Assembly (NCBI GenBank): GCA_938085105.1
Contig: CALKGK010000035.1
Span: 1-64,000, forward strand
DNA length: 64,000 nt
Origin: an uncultured Flavobacteriales bacterium
GTDB taxonomy: Bacteria > Bacteroidota > Bacteroidia > Flavobacteriales_D > Sanyastnellaceae
Direction of reading: 5' to 3'
The translations under genes were made by a program, and so were the position numbers. The notes beneath the pieces were generated by a model. The model was not told where the DNA came from and did no database searches. It saw only the letters and a program-made list of their open reading frames with translations. Shown here piece by piece: positions 1 to 8,920 of the stretch; position 1 is the first letter of the stretch, and each line of letters starts with the position of its first letter.

Positions 1-1
1 G

Positions 2-1423
2 TCAATTCCGGAGCGCATCATGATGTTCATGAAAGACTTCGAAACGGAGTCGCACAAATTGGGGATACCGGTAACCACTCGTCACAATGAAGTAGCACCG
101 AACCAGTTTGAAGTAGCACCTGTATTCGAGGAAGCCAACATTGCCAACGACCATAATCAATTGTTGATGGACTTGCTCGATAAAGTGGCTAAGAAGCACG
201 ATTTCCGTGTGCTCTTGCACGAGAAGCCCTTCGAAAGTTTGAATGGATCAGGGAAGCACAACAACTGGTCTTTGAGCACCAACACCGGTGTGAACCTTTT
301 GAAGCCAGGAAAAAACCCGAAGAGCAACCTTCGCTTTTTGACCTTCTTCGTCAACACCATTGCAGCCATTCATAAGCATGCAGACATCCTTCGCGCTTGC
401 ATCGCAGGAGCAGGGAATGATCACCGTTTGGGTGGACACGAAGCGCCTCCAGCTATCATATCTGCCTTTATTGGCTCTCAGTTAACCTCTTTGTTGGACG
501 CTTTGGAGAAAAGCACGAAAGCAGGAAAACTTACACCAGAAGATAAAACCCGTTTGAAGTTGGAAATTGGTCGGATTCCAGAAGTATTGCTTGACAATAC
601 CGATAGAAACAGAACCTCACCTTTTGCCTTCACCGGAAACAAATTCGAGTTCAGAGCAGTTGGATCTACTGCTAACTGTGCGCATGCGATGACCGTATTG
701 AACACCATCGTAGCAGAACAGTTGGAAGTATTTAAAGTAAGTGTAGATAGCAGAATTGAGAAAGGCGATAAAAAAGATGAAGCAATCTTGAAGGAGCTTC
801 AAGCCTTGATCAAGCAATCGAAATCCATCCGATTCGAGGGGAACGGTTACTCAGAAGAGTGGGTTGAAGATGCAAAGAAACGCGGCTTATCCAACCTTAC
901 CAACACACCTCAAGCTCTCGAAGTTTGGGAGCGTAAAGAAGTAGTAGCCCTCTTCGAAAAAATGAACGTTTTGCATCCATTGGAAGTAGAAGCGCGTGTT
1001 GAAGTTGATTACGAGAACTACATCATGAAGCGTCAGATTGAAGCGAGAATTGCTGCTGATATTGCGCAAAACCACATCATCCCGGCAGCCATCAACTATC
1101 AAAACCGATTGATTGAGAATGCAAGAGGTTTGGTTGAAGTATTGGGAGCTGCGAGCGGCAAGAAAGCGGGAGAAGTTCAAATAGGCTTGATCAAAAGCAT
1201 CTCTGAGCACCTTGCAGTAGTGAAGCAAACAGCAGATGAGTTGCTTGCAGAGCGACGCAAAATTGACGCCATGGAAGGAAATAAAGAAAAGGCAACTGAA
1301 TATGCTGAAGTTGTAATGCCTTTGATGGCTAAAATGAGGGTTCATGCAGATGAGCTTGAAATGCTTGTTGATGATGAAATCTGGCCATTGCCAAAATTGA
1401 GAGAAATCCTCTTTACACGATAG
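2..1423 (+). CDS. glnN: Glutamine synthetase type III, 3' part
   Basis: ATP-dependent ligation of ammonia to glutamate in the cytoplasm, the main ammonium assimilation step. The reading frame is open from base 2, so the N-terminal part (roughly one third of a family length near 700 residues) lies outside the window; the first in-frame ATG at 20 is internal. Visible GSIII signatures are GSGKHNNWSL, the segment GNDHRLGGHEAPPAI and NRTSPFAFTGNKFEFR, which are characteristic of type III rather than type I enzymes. The helical C-terminal region ending WPLPKLREILF is also typical of the type III family. It is followed by a good intrinsic terminator, so it ends its transcription unit. Identity is very secure. 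Confidence 0.96.
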   Translation, partial: SIPERIMMFMKDFETESHKLGIPVTTRHNEVAPNQFEVAPVFEEANIANDHNQLLMDLLDKVAKKHDFRVLLHEKPFESLNGSGKHNNWSLSTNTGVNLLKPGKNPKSNLRFLTFFVNTIAAIHKHADILRACIAGAGNDHRLGGHEAPPAIISAFIGSQLTSLLDALEKSTKAGKLTPEDKTRLKLEIGRIPEVLLDNTDRNRTSPFAFTGNKFEFRAVGSTANCAHAMTVLNTIVAEQLEVFKVSVDSRIEKGDKKDEAILKELQALIKQSKSIRFEGNGYSEEWVEDAKKRGLSNLTNTPQALEVWERKEVVALFEKMNVLHPLEVEARVEVDYENYIMKRQIEARIAADIAQNHIIPAAINYQNRLIENARGLVEVLGAASGKKAGEVQIGLIKSISEHLAVVKQTADELLAERRKIDAMEGNKEKATEYAEVVMPLMAKMRVHADELEMLVDDEIWPLPKLREILFTR

Positions 1424-1433
1424 AAATACTTTT

Positions 1434-1463
1434 AAAACCCCGCCAAATTGAGTGGGGTTTTTC
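1434..1463 (+). terminator. Intrinsic terminator after glnN
   Basis: AAAACCCC at 1434-1441 pairs with GGGGTTTT at 1454-1461, loop of 12 bases, followed by T-rich sequence. It lies 11 bases after the glnN stop codon. Confidence 0.8.
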
Positions 1464-1581
1464 TTTGCCCTGTGTTGAAAGGTCGCCCGCTTTCTTCATT
1501 TCCCTTCAATGATTTACGAAGTACAAATGGAATCTTGGGAGGAATAAAGCACAAATTGAGAATTATAGGGCTTTTTTAGAT

Positions 1582-1613
1582 TTGCTATTCTCTTAAATAT
1601 TTACTTATTTTCG
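1582..1613 (+). promoter_or_regulatory. Bacteroidota-type promoter for the PorE-like gene
   Basis: TTG at 1582-1584 and TATTTTCG at 1606-1613 (one mismatch to TAnnTTTG), spacing 21 bases. The predicted start of transcription near 1619-1620 gives a leader of about 15 bases before the ATG at 1634. The preceding 80 bases are AT-rich. Confidence 0.5.
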
Positions 1614-1633
1614 CTTCCTGAAACCGTATTTAA

Positions 1634-3652
1634 ATGGAAAAAATGAGAACCACTCGCCCAGTTCAAGCAATGCTTGCCCTTGCCTTCGTGCTACTGGGTT
1701 CGTTCGCTGCTACTGCTCAAAACAAGTATGTAACTGAGGCTGACCAACAGTTTAATCGTGGAGGTTATCACGAAGCCTCCAAAGCCTATAAAGTAGCTTA
1801 TGACCGTTCCGACGGTATTGATGTTAAAGGTTATATCACCTTCCAATTGGGAGAGTGTTACCGATTGATGACAGACAATGCCGGCGCTGAAGAGTGGTAC
1901 GAAAAGTCCATCGATTTGCGCTACTACAAAGAAAATCCAGAAGTATATTACATGTACGGAGAGGTTTTGCTCGAGCAAGAGAAGTTCGACGAAGCAGTTG
2001 TGCAATACACGAAATACAAGGAAAGAGGCGGAGATGCAAGTAAAGGAGATGTTCGCATTGACGACTGTGAAAATGCTTCACTCGCCATTGAAATGCCTCC
2101 TTCAAGATATCTAGTAGAGCCGGTGGTTCTTTTGAATTCTCCTTTCTTCGACTTTGCTCCGGCTTGGTCAAGCAAGAAGAACGATGAGATCGTTTTCGGT
2201 TCTTCTCGTCAAAGCGCTGCTGGTGGTGGGGAAGACCCAATCACTGGAGAGAGCTTTATGGATTTGTTCACATCAGAACAAGACAAAAAAGGAAAATGGA
2301 GCACGCCTACACCTTTGAACATGACCATCAACACGGTTTCCAATGAAGGTGCTTCTTGCTTCGACAAGAAAAGACAAACGATGTATTTCACACGTTGTGT
2401 CTATGAAAAGAAGTCCAACTTCGCTTGTGATATCTACTTTGCAAAAAGAATGGGAACGAAATTCGGTCCTTCAGAACCCATGAACATCATCAACAGAGAG
2501 AACAACGATTCTTCTCAAGTAGGTCACCCAGCGCTTACTCCTGATGATATGTACCTTCTCTTCGCTTCAGATATGCCTGGTGGAAAAGGTGGAAAAGACA
2601 TTTGGTACCTTTCTTACGATAAGAAAACCAAAGAATGGGGTTCAGCCAAAAACCTCGCAGCAGTGAATACGTCTGGCGACGAAATGTTCCCTTTTGTTGC
2701 TGAGAACGGTACTTTGTACTTCTCTTCGAACGGACACGGTGGTCTTGGTGGATTGGACATCTTCAAAGCTGAATCTACTGGAAATATGGAGTTTGGAGAG
2801 GTTCAAAACCTTCAATACCCATTGAACTCAAGCAGCGATGATTTCGGAATTATTGTAGATGGAGACAAAGATCAAGGATACTTCACCTCTAACCGTCCAG
2901 GCGGAAAAGGAAAAGATGATATCTACTCGTTCAAAATGCCTCCTTTGGAATTCTGCTACAAGGCAACAGTGTACGATTTCGATACAGCTATTCCTTTGGT
3001 AGATGCTAAAGTTACGATTCAAGGTACAGATGGAAACAGCTATGCTTTGACGACAGATGGTAATGGTGGAATATCTCTTTGTGAAGGAGAAGTTGTGGTA
3101 GAAACCAGCTATTCTGTTGATGTTTCTATGGACGGATACATTGGTACTGGTGACCAATTCTCAACTGTGGGTGTTGGCGAGTCAACCACCTTTGCTCGTG
3201 AGTACTTCTTGAAAGAGATCGTTACAGGAAAAGCATATGAGATGCCATTGGTACTCTATCCTTTTGATAGTGCTGAACTCCTCATTACAGAGGAAGTGAA
3301 CTCTGCCGATTCTTTGAGCTTCTTGTTCGACATCATGACGCGTAACCCGAACTTCGTTGTACAACTTGAAGCGCATACGGATACCCGTGGTAAAGCAGGA
3401 TACAACAAAGATCTTAGTCAGCGACGTGCGGAAACGTGTGTGAAGTACTTGATTGGTAGAGGTATTGCTACAGACCGTTTGGTACCTGTAGGAAAAGGAG
3501 AGGATGAGCCGATCATTACCGATAAGCAAATCAACGCAATGGCCACCGAAGAAGAGCAAGAGAAAGCTCACCAGGTGAACCGACGTACGATATTTAAGAT
3601 TTTACGCTACGACTATGTCCCCGCCGAAGGTGAGGGCACTGGAAGTAATTAG
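1634..3652 (+). CDS. PorE-like OmpA protein (TPR, PD40 propeller, CRD, OmpA)
   Basis: Secreted 672-residue protein. A signal peptide (residues 1-29, ending ATAQ) is followed by a TPR-like helical region (about 33-150), PD40/WD40-like beta-propeller blades (about 165-435, with repeats such as LLFASDMPGGKGGKDIWYLS), a carboxypeptidase-regulatory-like beta domain (about 440-530) and a C-terminal OmpA peptidoglycan-binding domain (about 540-665, DTRGKAGYNKDLSQRRAET and VNRRTIFK). This four-domain order and length match PorE of the type IX secretion system, which is thought to tether the secreton to peptidoglycan; that assignment is inference because several OmpA paralogues in Bacteroidota share parts of the layout. 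It stands alone between two terminators with its own promoter. ATG at 1643 is an alternative start. Confidence 0.8.
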   Translation: MEKMRTTRPVQAMLALAFVLLGSFAATAQNKYVTEADQQFNRGGYHEASKAYKVAYDRSDGIDVKGYITFQLGECYRLMTDNAGAEEWYEKSIDLRYYKENPEVYYMYGEVLLEQEKFDEAVVQYTKYKERGGDASKGDVRIDDCENASLAIEMPPSRYLVEPVVLLNSPFFDFAPAWSSKKNDEIVFGSSRQSAAGGGEDPITGESFMDLFTSEQDKKGKWSTPTPLNMTINTVSNEGASCFDKKRQTMYFTRCVYEKKSNFACDIYFAKRMGTKFGPSEPMNIINRENNDSSQVGHPALTPDDMYLLFASDMPGGKGGKDIWYLSYDKKTKEWGSAKNLAAVNTSGDEMFPFVAENGTLYFSSNGHGGLGGLDIFKAESTGNMEFGEVQNLQYPLNSSSDDFGIIVDGDKDQGYFTSNRPGGKGKDDIYSFKMPPLEFCYKATVYDFDTAIPLVDAKVTIQGTDGNSYALTTDGNGGISLCEGEVVVETSYSVDVSMDGYIGTGDQFSTVGVGESTTFAREYFLKEIVTGKAYEMPLVLYPFDSAELLITEEVNSADSLSFLFDIMTRNPNFVVQLEAHTDTRGKAGYNKDLSQRRAETCVKYLIGRGIATDRLVPVGKGEDEPIITDKQINAMATEEEQEKAHQVNRRTIFKILRYDYVPAEGEGTGSN

Positions 3653-3674
3653 CAGAAATAAATAAATTTTATTC

Positions 3675-3713
3675 GCGGGGTGGGTCTTTTGATCCTACCC
3701 CGCTTCTTTTTTT
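3675..3713 (+). terminator. Intrinsic terminator, U-tract abutting purM start
   Basis: Ten-base stem 3675-3684 with 3694-3703 (one G-U pair), nine-base loop, then TTCTTTTTTT. The final T of the run is immediately followed by the purM ATG at 3714. Confidence 0.85.
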
Positions 3714-4883
3714 ATGTCAGATTCAAGATACCAACAACGCGGCGTCTCCGCAGGTAAAGAAGACGTTCATGCGGCCATCAAAAATGTAGATAAAGGACTT
3801 TTCCCAAAGGCCTTTTGTAAGATCGTTCCCGACTACCTCACCGGTAGCGAGGAACATTGCATCGTGATGCACGCCGATGGTGCAGGAACCAAGTCGTCAT
3901 TGGCCTACATGTACTGGAAGGAAACCGGAGATGTGTCGGTTTGGAAGGGCATTGCTCAAGATGCGCTCATCATGAATATTGACGACCTCCTTTGTGTTGG
4001 AGCGACGGGAGAAATCCTACTTTCATCAACCATCGGAAGAAACAAACACCTCATTCCAGGTGAAGTCATTTCAGCCATCATCAACGGTACAGAAGAACTG
4101 CTCGAAGAACTACAGAAGCACGGACTCAACATTCGTTCAACGGGGGGTGAAACGGCCGATGTAGGTGATCTCGTAAGAACGATTATCGTGGATTCAACGG
4201 TGGTGACTCGAATGAGAAGAGACGAAGTGATCGACAACGCCAACATAAAACCGGGCAATGTAATTGTTGGATTGGCTTCCTTCGGGAAGGCGAGTTATGA
4301 AAGCGAATACAATGGTGGAATGGGAAGTAATGGCTTGACCAGTGCTCGTCATGATGTTTTCGGAAAAACACTGGCAACAAAATACCCGGAGTCTTTCGAT
4401 CCAAAAACCAACATGGATTTGGTGTACTCGGGAACAAAAGAACTGAACTCCGAAGTGGAGGGGAGTCCGATCGACGCCGGAAAATTGGTGCTTTCACCTA
4501 CCCGCACCTACGCTCCTATTGTAAACAAAGTACTGGAGCAATTTCGCGACAAAATTGATGGCATGGTGCATTGCAGTGGCGGGGCACAAACCAAAGTACT
4601 TCACTTCGTTGGCGATGTGCGCGTGGTGAAGGATCAACTTTTTGAAACACCACCCCTCTTCAAATTGATTCAAGAGGAGTCGGGAACCACATGGGAAGAG
4701 ATGTACAAAGTCTTCAACATGGGTCACCGCATGGAATTTTACACCGATGAGGCCACAGCAGCAGCCATCATTGAGATATCAAAGTCCTTTGATGTGGACG
4801 CCAAGATTGTGGGTAGAGTGGAAGCTTCAGCCCAAAAAGAATTGAGCATTACATCCGAACACGGAACGTTTAAATACAGCTAA
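3714..4883 (+). CDS. purM: Phosphoribosylformylglycinamidine cyclo-ligase (AIR synthase)
   Basis: Catalyses ATP-dependent ring closure of formylglycinamidine ribonucleotide to aminoimidazole ribonucleotide in de novo purine synthesis. The 389-residue protein is of the longer Bacteroidota PurM type. It opens with the glycine/aspartate segment HADGAGTKSSLAY (about residue 52), followed by the ALIMNIDDLLCVGA nucleotide-binding strand, STGGETADVGD and the GGMGSNGLTSARHD segment of the PurM superfamily. The chosen ATG directly follows the U-tract of the upstream terminator and has no Shine-Dalgarno sequence; the protein sequence from this ATG (SDSRYQQRGVSA) agrees with what I know of the family, so the start is credible. 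It begins a purM-prfA-pyrF operon; only three bases separate it from prfA. Confidence 0.92.
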   Translation: MSDSRYQQRGVSAGKEDVHAAIKNVDKGLFPKAFCKIVPDYLTGSEEHCIVMHADGAGTKSSLAYMYWKETGDVSVWKGIAQDALIMNIDDLLCVGATGEILLSSTIGRNKHLIPGEVISAIINGTEELLEELQKHGLNIRSTGGETADVGDLVRTIIVDSTVVTRMRRDEVIDNANIKPGNVIVGLASFGKASYESEYNGGMGSNGLTSARHDVFGKTLATKYPESFDPKTNMDLVYSGTKELNSEVEGSPIDAGKLVLSPTRTYAPIVNKVLEQFRDKIDGMVHCSGGAQTKVLHFVGDVRVVKDQLFETPPLFKLIQEESGTTWEEMYKVFNMGHRMEFYTDEATAAAIIEISKSFDVDAKIVGRVEASAQKELSITSEHGTFKYS

Positions 4884-4886
4884 GAA

Positions 4887-5966
4887 ATGAGCGATTTATT
4901 GGGGAAACTGGCTTCGATCCACGATCGTTACCGGGAAGTGAGTTTGTTGATAGTTGATCCCGAAGTGATCAGCGATAACAAGCGTTACGCCGTATTGATG
5001 AAGGAGTACAAGGATTTAGGGAAACTCTCGGAAGTGTACCTCAAGTTCAAAAATGTGAACGATAATCTCCAATCCGCTCAAGAAATGCTGGAGGCCGAAA
5101 GCGATGCAGAAATGCGCGAAATGGCCAAAGAGGAGATCAACGAACTAAGCGACGAGAAGGCGAAGATGGAGGAGGAGATCAAGTGGATGCTCATTCCAAA
5201 AGATCCGGACGATCACAAAGATGTAATTGTAGAACTTCGTGCAGGTACGGGGGGAGATGAAGCGAGTATCTTTTGTGGTGATTTGTTCCGAATGTACTCC
5301 AAGTTTATTGAAGATAGCGGTTGGAAGATGGAGGTGGCCAACGTGAATGAAGGAACGAGTGGTGGATACAAAGAGGTGGTTTTCACCGTTTCTGGTGACG
5401 ATGTTTATGCTACCCTAAAATACGAATCGGGGGTGCACCGTGTTCAACGTGTTCCTGCCACAGAGTCCCAAGGAAGGGTGCACACCTCAGCGGCAACAGT
5501 AGCGGTCTTGCCCGAAGCGGATGAAGTGGACGTGGAGTTGAACATGGCTGATGTGAAGAAAGACACCTACCGCGCAAGTGGAGCCGGTGGTCAGCACGTG
5601 AACAAAACGGAATCGGCGGTCCGACTCACTCACCTCCCGACTGGAATTGTAGTGGAATGCCAGGATGGTCGATCGCAGCATCAGAACTATGAAAAAGCCC
5701 TTACCGTGCTGCGGAGCCGAATGTATGAGCAAGAGCTCGAAAAGGCGCAACAAGAGCGAGCTGCTGAGCGAAAAACACTGGTGAGTACGGGAGATCGATC
5801 TGCGAAAATTCGTACCTACAACTATCCACAAGGAAGGGTAACCGATCACAGAATCAACCTCACTTTATACAATCTTCAGAACATCATTGATGGCGATTTG
5901 AAGGAAGTGATTGATGCCTTGAAAATGGCAGAGAACACCTCGAAATTAATGGAAGGACAAGGATGA
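4887..5966 (+). CDS. prfA: Peptide chain release factor 1
   Basis: Recognises UAA and UAG stop codons and triggers peptidyl-tRNA hydrolysis on the ribosome. The 359-residue length is standard. The codon-reading tripeptide P-A-T (residues 190-192) identifies RF1 rather than RF2, and the catalytic GGQ motif is at about 234-236 within [15 protein letters not shown]. An N-terminal coiled helical domain (1-100) is present. No programmed frameshift is needed, unlike RF2. It lies three bases after purM and its stop overlaps the pyrF start by ATGA, indicating a translationally coupled operon. Confidence 0.96.
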   Translation: MSDLLGKLASIHDRYREVSLLIVDPEVISDNKRYAVLMKEYKDLGKLSEVYLKFKNVNDNLQSAQEMLEAESDAEMREMAKEEINELSDEKAKMEEEIKWMLIPKDPDDHKDVIVELRAGTGGDEASIFCGDLFRMYSKFIEDSGWKMEVANVNEGTSGGYKEVVFTVSGDDVYATLKYESGVHRVQRVPATESQGRVHTSAATVAVLPEADEVDVELNMADVKKDTYRASGAGGQHVNKTESAVRLTHLPTGIVVECQDGRSQHQNYEKALTVLRSRMYEQELEKAQQERAAERKTLVSTGDRSAKIRTYNYPQGRVTDHRINLTLYNLQNIIDGDLKEVIDALKMAENTSKLMEGQG

Positions 5967-6775
5967 ACAGACGAGAATTAATTGAACAGATAAAAGCGAA
6001 GAAAAGCTTTTTGTGCATTGGTTTGGACAGTGATTTGGATAAGATTCCGAAGCATTTGAGCGATCATCCCGACGCTTTATTTGAATTCAACAAAGCCATC
6101 ATTGAAGCCACAAGCGACCTCTGTGTGGCCTACAAACCCAACCTCGCTTTTTATGAGCGCTATGGAAGCAAAGGCTGGGACGCCCTGCAAAGAAGCATCG
6201 CCCTCATCCCCAAAGACTGTCTAGTGATTGCCGACGCTAAGCGTGGCGATATTGGGAACACTTCCAAGTACTACGCAGAAGCCATGTTCAATCAACTTGG
6301 TGCAGATGCGATTACAGTTGCTCCTTACATGGGGGAAGATAGTGTTACTCCATTCTTAGCTTTTGAAGATAAGTGGACCATCGTTCTTGCCATGACCTCC
6401 AACAAAGGGGCGGCAGATTTCCAGTGGCATGGCGAAACGGAGCTATTTAGGCAAGTCATTCGCAAATGCAACACCTGGGGGAAAGATGATCAGTTGATGT
6501 ACGTCGTAGGCGCTACCCGACCAGAGGGCTTCAAGGCCATTCGTGAAGAAGCACCCACGCATTTCCTTTTGGTTCCCGGAGTAGGTGCGCAAGGAGGAAC
6601 CGTGGAGGATGTGGTGAAGTATGGAATGACTGATGAAGTGGGCTTGTTGATCAACTCATCGCGCGGCATCATCTACGCCGACAGTTCTGAAGACTTCGCG
6701 ATAGCAGCAAGAAAAAAAGCGCTTCAATTGCAAGAAACAATGGAAGCGCTTTTGAGTGATCGAGGCATCATTTAA
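5963..6775 (+). CDS. pyrF: Orotidine 5'-phosphate decarboxylase
   Basis: Decarboxylates OMP to UMP, the last step of de novo pyrimidine synthesis. The 270-residue length and the catalytic segment [10 protein letters not shown] (residues 91-100) mark the longer type 2 subfamily common in Bacteroidota. Other landmarks are [11 protein letters not shown] near the N-terminus, the phosphate-binding VPGVGAQGG segment and [10 protein letters not shown] close to the C-terminus. It overlaps prfA by four bases (ATGA). Co-transcription of purM and pyrF places one purine and one pyrimidine gene around a release factor. Confidence 0.95.
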   Translation: MNRRELIEQIKAKKSFLCIGLDSDLDKIPKHLSDHPDALFEFNKAIIEATSDLCVAYKPNLAFYERYGSKGWDALQRSIALIPKDCLVIADAKRGDIGNTSKYYAEAMFNQLGADAITVAPYMGEDSVTPFLAFEDKWTIVLAMTSNKGAADFQWHGETELFRQVIRKCNTWGKDDQLMYVVGATRPEGFKAIREEAPTHFLLVPGVGAQGGTVEDVVKYGMTDEVGLLINSSRGIIYADSSEDFAIAARKKALQLQETMEALLSDRGII

Positions 6776-6791
6776 ATGCCTGCTAAATAAG

Positions 6792-7331
6792 TTATTCTTC
6801 GATTTCGGCAGTAGCAGTAATGTCTGCAACCACTTGCAGTACAAAGTTAGCAGGTTGTTCACTTACGTTACCGTTAGCTAAAATTTTGATGGCATTTCCA
6901 TCGAGAAGATAACCGACAATCTTTTCGTTTTCTTCTGGAGTGAATTCAATGGTGTTTCTCGCATCGTCATTGCTGGTCGCTGAGAGAAGAAGTTCCGGGA
7001 TTTCGTAAGAAACGAAGTCGTTTTCGTTGCTCACTTTTGAAAACTTCAACAATCCGTCCAAGGTAGCAGCTTCTGCCCCTCCATATTCCCAAACTTTATA
7101 GCTGATGGAATTTAAGCGATAATTGATGATACTTTCCTTCACTTGCTCCAATTCTTCGTTGCTCAAGCTCGAAAGAATTTCTTCGAAGGTAAAGGCCGTT
7201 TGTCCTTCTTCCATGTTCACATTGAAGTCTTTGGTCAACTGAAGATTGAAAGATTGCTCTGTAATTTTTTCACAACCCGTAAAGAGCATGAGGGCCACAG
7301 CTAGCCCAAGGAAAGAGAGTGTTTTTTTCAT
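6792..7331 (-). CDS. Small putative lipoprotein
   Basis: A 179-residue protein of unknown function. It begins with a lipoprotein signal peptide whose lipobox is LFTG-C at residues 16-20, so it should be acylated and exported to the envelope. The mature part is acidic, with alternating beta and helical stretches and no recognised catalytic motif; the final segment ADITATAEIEE suggests a beta-strand end. It is transcribed alone and divergently from the DUF2851 gene. The start ATG at 7331 is required to include the signal peptide. I do not recognise a family. Confidence 0.7.
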   Translation of the reverse strand: MKKTLSFLGLAVALMLFTGCEKITEQSFNLQLTKDFNVNMEEGQTAFTFEEILSSLSNEELEQVKESIINYRLNSISYKVWEYGGAEAATLDGLLKFSKVSNENDFVSYEIPELLLSATSNDDARNTIEFTPEENEKIVGYLLDGNAIKILANGNVSEQPANFVLQVVADITATAEIEE

Positions 7332-7367
7332 AGCGTTAATTTTTCATCCGCAAGATACTGAATATCA

Positions 7368-7398
7368 TTGGCAAATTGGTTCTGTGTGGCTACGTTTC
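7368..7398 (+). promoter_or_regulatory. Promoter of the DUF2851 operon
   Basis: TTG at 7368-7370, spacer of 20 bases, TACGTTTC at 7391-7398 (one mismatch to TAnnTTTG). The predicted transcript start near 7404 lies downstream of the ATG at 7399, which argues that translation starts at 7417 instead. Confidence 0.5.
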
Positions 7399-7416
7399 AT
7401 GCCCCATTTTTGTTTC

Positions 7417-8706
7417 ATGATCGAAGAATATCTACACTACATCTGGAAATTCCAACATTTTGCTCAAGGGGATTTACTGACTACAAAAGGACAAAAACTC
7501 GAAATTCTCTATCGTGGAGATTATAACCATCATGCCGGTCCTGATTTCCTCGAAGCCAAGATAAATCTGGATGGAGTGAATTGGTTTGGCCATGTTGAAA
7601 TTCATCTCAAATCTTCCGATTGGTATGCCCATCGGCATGAGGTGGATGACAAGTACAGGAGTGTGGTGCTGCATGTTGTCTGGGAACACAACAAAGAAGT
7701 TGAGGTTGAAAAGGGAGTTTTTCTGCCCGTTTTGGAGCTGAAGTCGCGATGCGATGAGGCGCATTGGAAACAGTTCCAAGGTCAATTGCCCCACACTGAA
7801 ATCATACCTTGTGCGAAACAGGTAGGAGCTTTGGATGCAATTGTCATTCACCAAACCGTTACCCGTCATTTTGTGCAGCGATTGGAGGATCGGGCAGCTT
7901 CCATTTTAAAATTATTGGAAGCATCTCAAGGCGATTGGAACCGTGTGGCTTGGATCACCCTCAGTGGAGCTTTTGGTTTTAAGCTGAACAAAGAAGCCTT
8001 CATCCACTTTGCAGAGCGGGTACCTTGGAAAATCATAGAGCGCTATCGGAACGACGAAATGAAATTGTTGGCCCTCTTCTTCGGTCAGGCCGGGTGGCTT
8101 GAAAAAAGAAAAGAGCACGACGCTTTGGAACGCATGTACACCATGTTGAAAAGCGCTTATGGACTTGTGCCCATGCAAAAGACACACTGGAATTTTGGAC
8201 AAGTACACCCTGCAAATTTCCCCACGCAGCGACTTTACGAACTGGCCAAAGCAGTGCACGGCTCGGGATTCAAAATGGCTTCGCTCATCAATGATTTGGA
8301 CATGGAAGCGGCTTTGGAGCAGTTGAGAGGGAGCAAGTCTTGGAACCTGGAAAAATCAGAAGTCTTGAAAAATATCAAAGGATTGAAACCAAAAACGGCG
8401 ATGGGAGAAGGTAGTGCACAAGCCGTATTAATCAATGCTCATTTGCCGCTGCTTTTTGCCTACGGAGTTCACCATCAGATTGATGAGCTTAAAGCATTGG
8501 TAGTTGATCGATTTCAAAGTGTTCCTCCCGAACAGAACAAAACCATACGCATGTGGAAGGCTTGCGGACTGAAGGTGGGGAACATGTTGGAAAGTCAGGG
8601 TTTATTGGAACTCTTTAAAACCAAGTGTAATCATAAAAAATGTTTATCTTGCTCCATAGGAAACCAAATTCTAAAAACAGCTCACAATGATAAAAGCCAC
8701 CATTGA
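7417..8706 (+). CDS. DUF2851 family protein
   Basis: A 429-residue cytoplasmic protein of the Bacteroidota-wide DUF2851 family, whose biochemical role is unknown to me. The N-terminus MIEEYLHYIWKFQHF and the early segment GDYNHHAGPDFLEAKI are typical of the family; a histidine/tryptophan-rich beta region (EIHLKSSDWYAHRH, VVLHVVWEHN) follows, with FPTQRLYELAKAVHG in the C-terminal half. The protein ends with a cysteine cluster CNHKKCLSCSIG, spaced C-x4-C-x2-C, which could bind metal. The open frame extends upstream to 7246, but that part runs into the divergent lipoprotein gene; the promoter position favours 7417. It overlaps the PspC-like gene by 20 bases. Confidence 0.85.
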   Translation: MIEEYLHYIWKFQHFAQGDLLTTKGQKLEILYRGDYNHHAGPDFLEAKINLDGVNWFGHVEIHLKSSDWYAHRHEVDDKYRSVVLHVVWEHNKEVEVEKGVFLPVLELKSRCDEAHWKQFQGQLPHTEIIPCAKQVGALDAIVIHQTVTRHFVQRLEDRAASILKLLEASQGDWNRVAWITLSGAFGFKLNKEAFIHFAERVPWKIIERYRNDEMKLLALFFGQAGWLEKRKEHDALERMYTMLKSAYGLVPMQKTHWNFGQVHPANFPTQRLYELAKAVHGSGFKMASLINDLDMEAALEQLRGSKSWNLEKSEVLKNIKGLKPKTAMGEGSAQAVLINAHLPLLFAYGVHHQIDELKALVVDRFQSVPPEQNKTIRMWKACGLKVGNMLESQGLLELFKTKCNHKKCLSCSIGNQILKTAHNDKSHH

Positions 8707-8920
8707 TTTTTTCGAAAAACAAGCATATGGTGTTTGTGCATGGTGGGGAGATAAATTTGGTATCGCAGCTCACAAAGTGCGCTTATCCTTCATTTATCTT
8801 AGCTTCATCGCACTTGGATCACCCATTATCATCTATCTCGTAATGGCCTTTATTCTAGAGAATAAGCATTATTTCAAACCCCGCTTCAGCAAGCGTAGTA
8901 CCATCTGGGAACTCAAATAA
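8687..8920 (+). CDS. PspC domain protein
   Basis: A 77-residue inner-membrane protein that matches the PspC fold: GVCAWWGDKFGIAAHKVRL corresponds to the usual GVCGGIAEYFGI-VR element, and a single hydrophobic segment (about residues 33-53, FIYLSFIALGSPIIIYLVMAF) follows. PspC proteins take part in membrane-stress responses, but short Bacteroidota versions are not functionally defined. It starts inside the end of the DUF2851 gene and its TAA is immediately followed by the GTG of the potassium channel gene, so the three genes form one coupled operon. Confidence 0.8.
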   Translation: MIKATIDFFEKQAYGVCAWWGDKFGIAAHKVRLSFIYLSFIALGSPIIIYLVMAFILENKHYFKPRFSKRSTIWELK

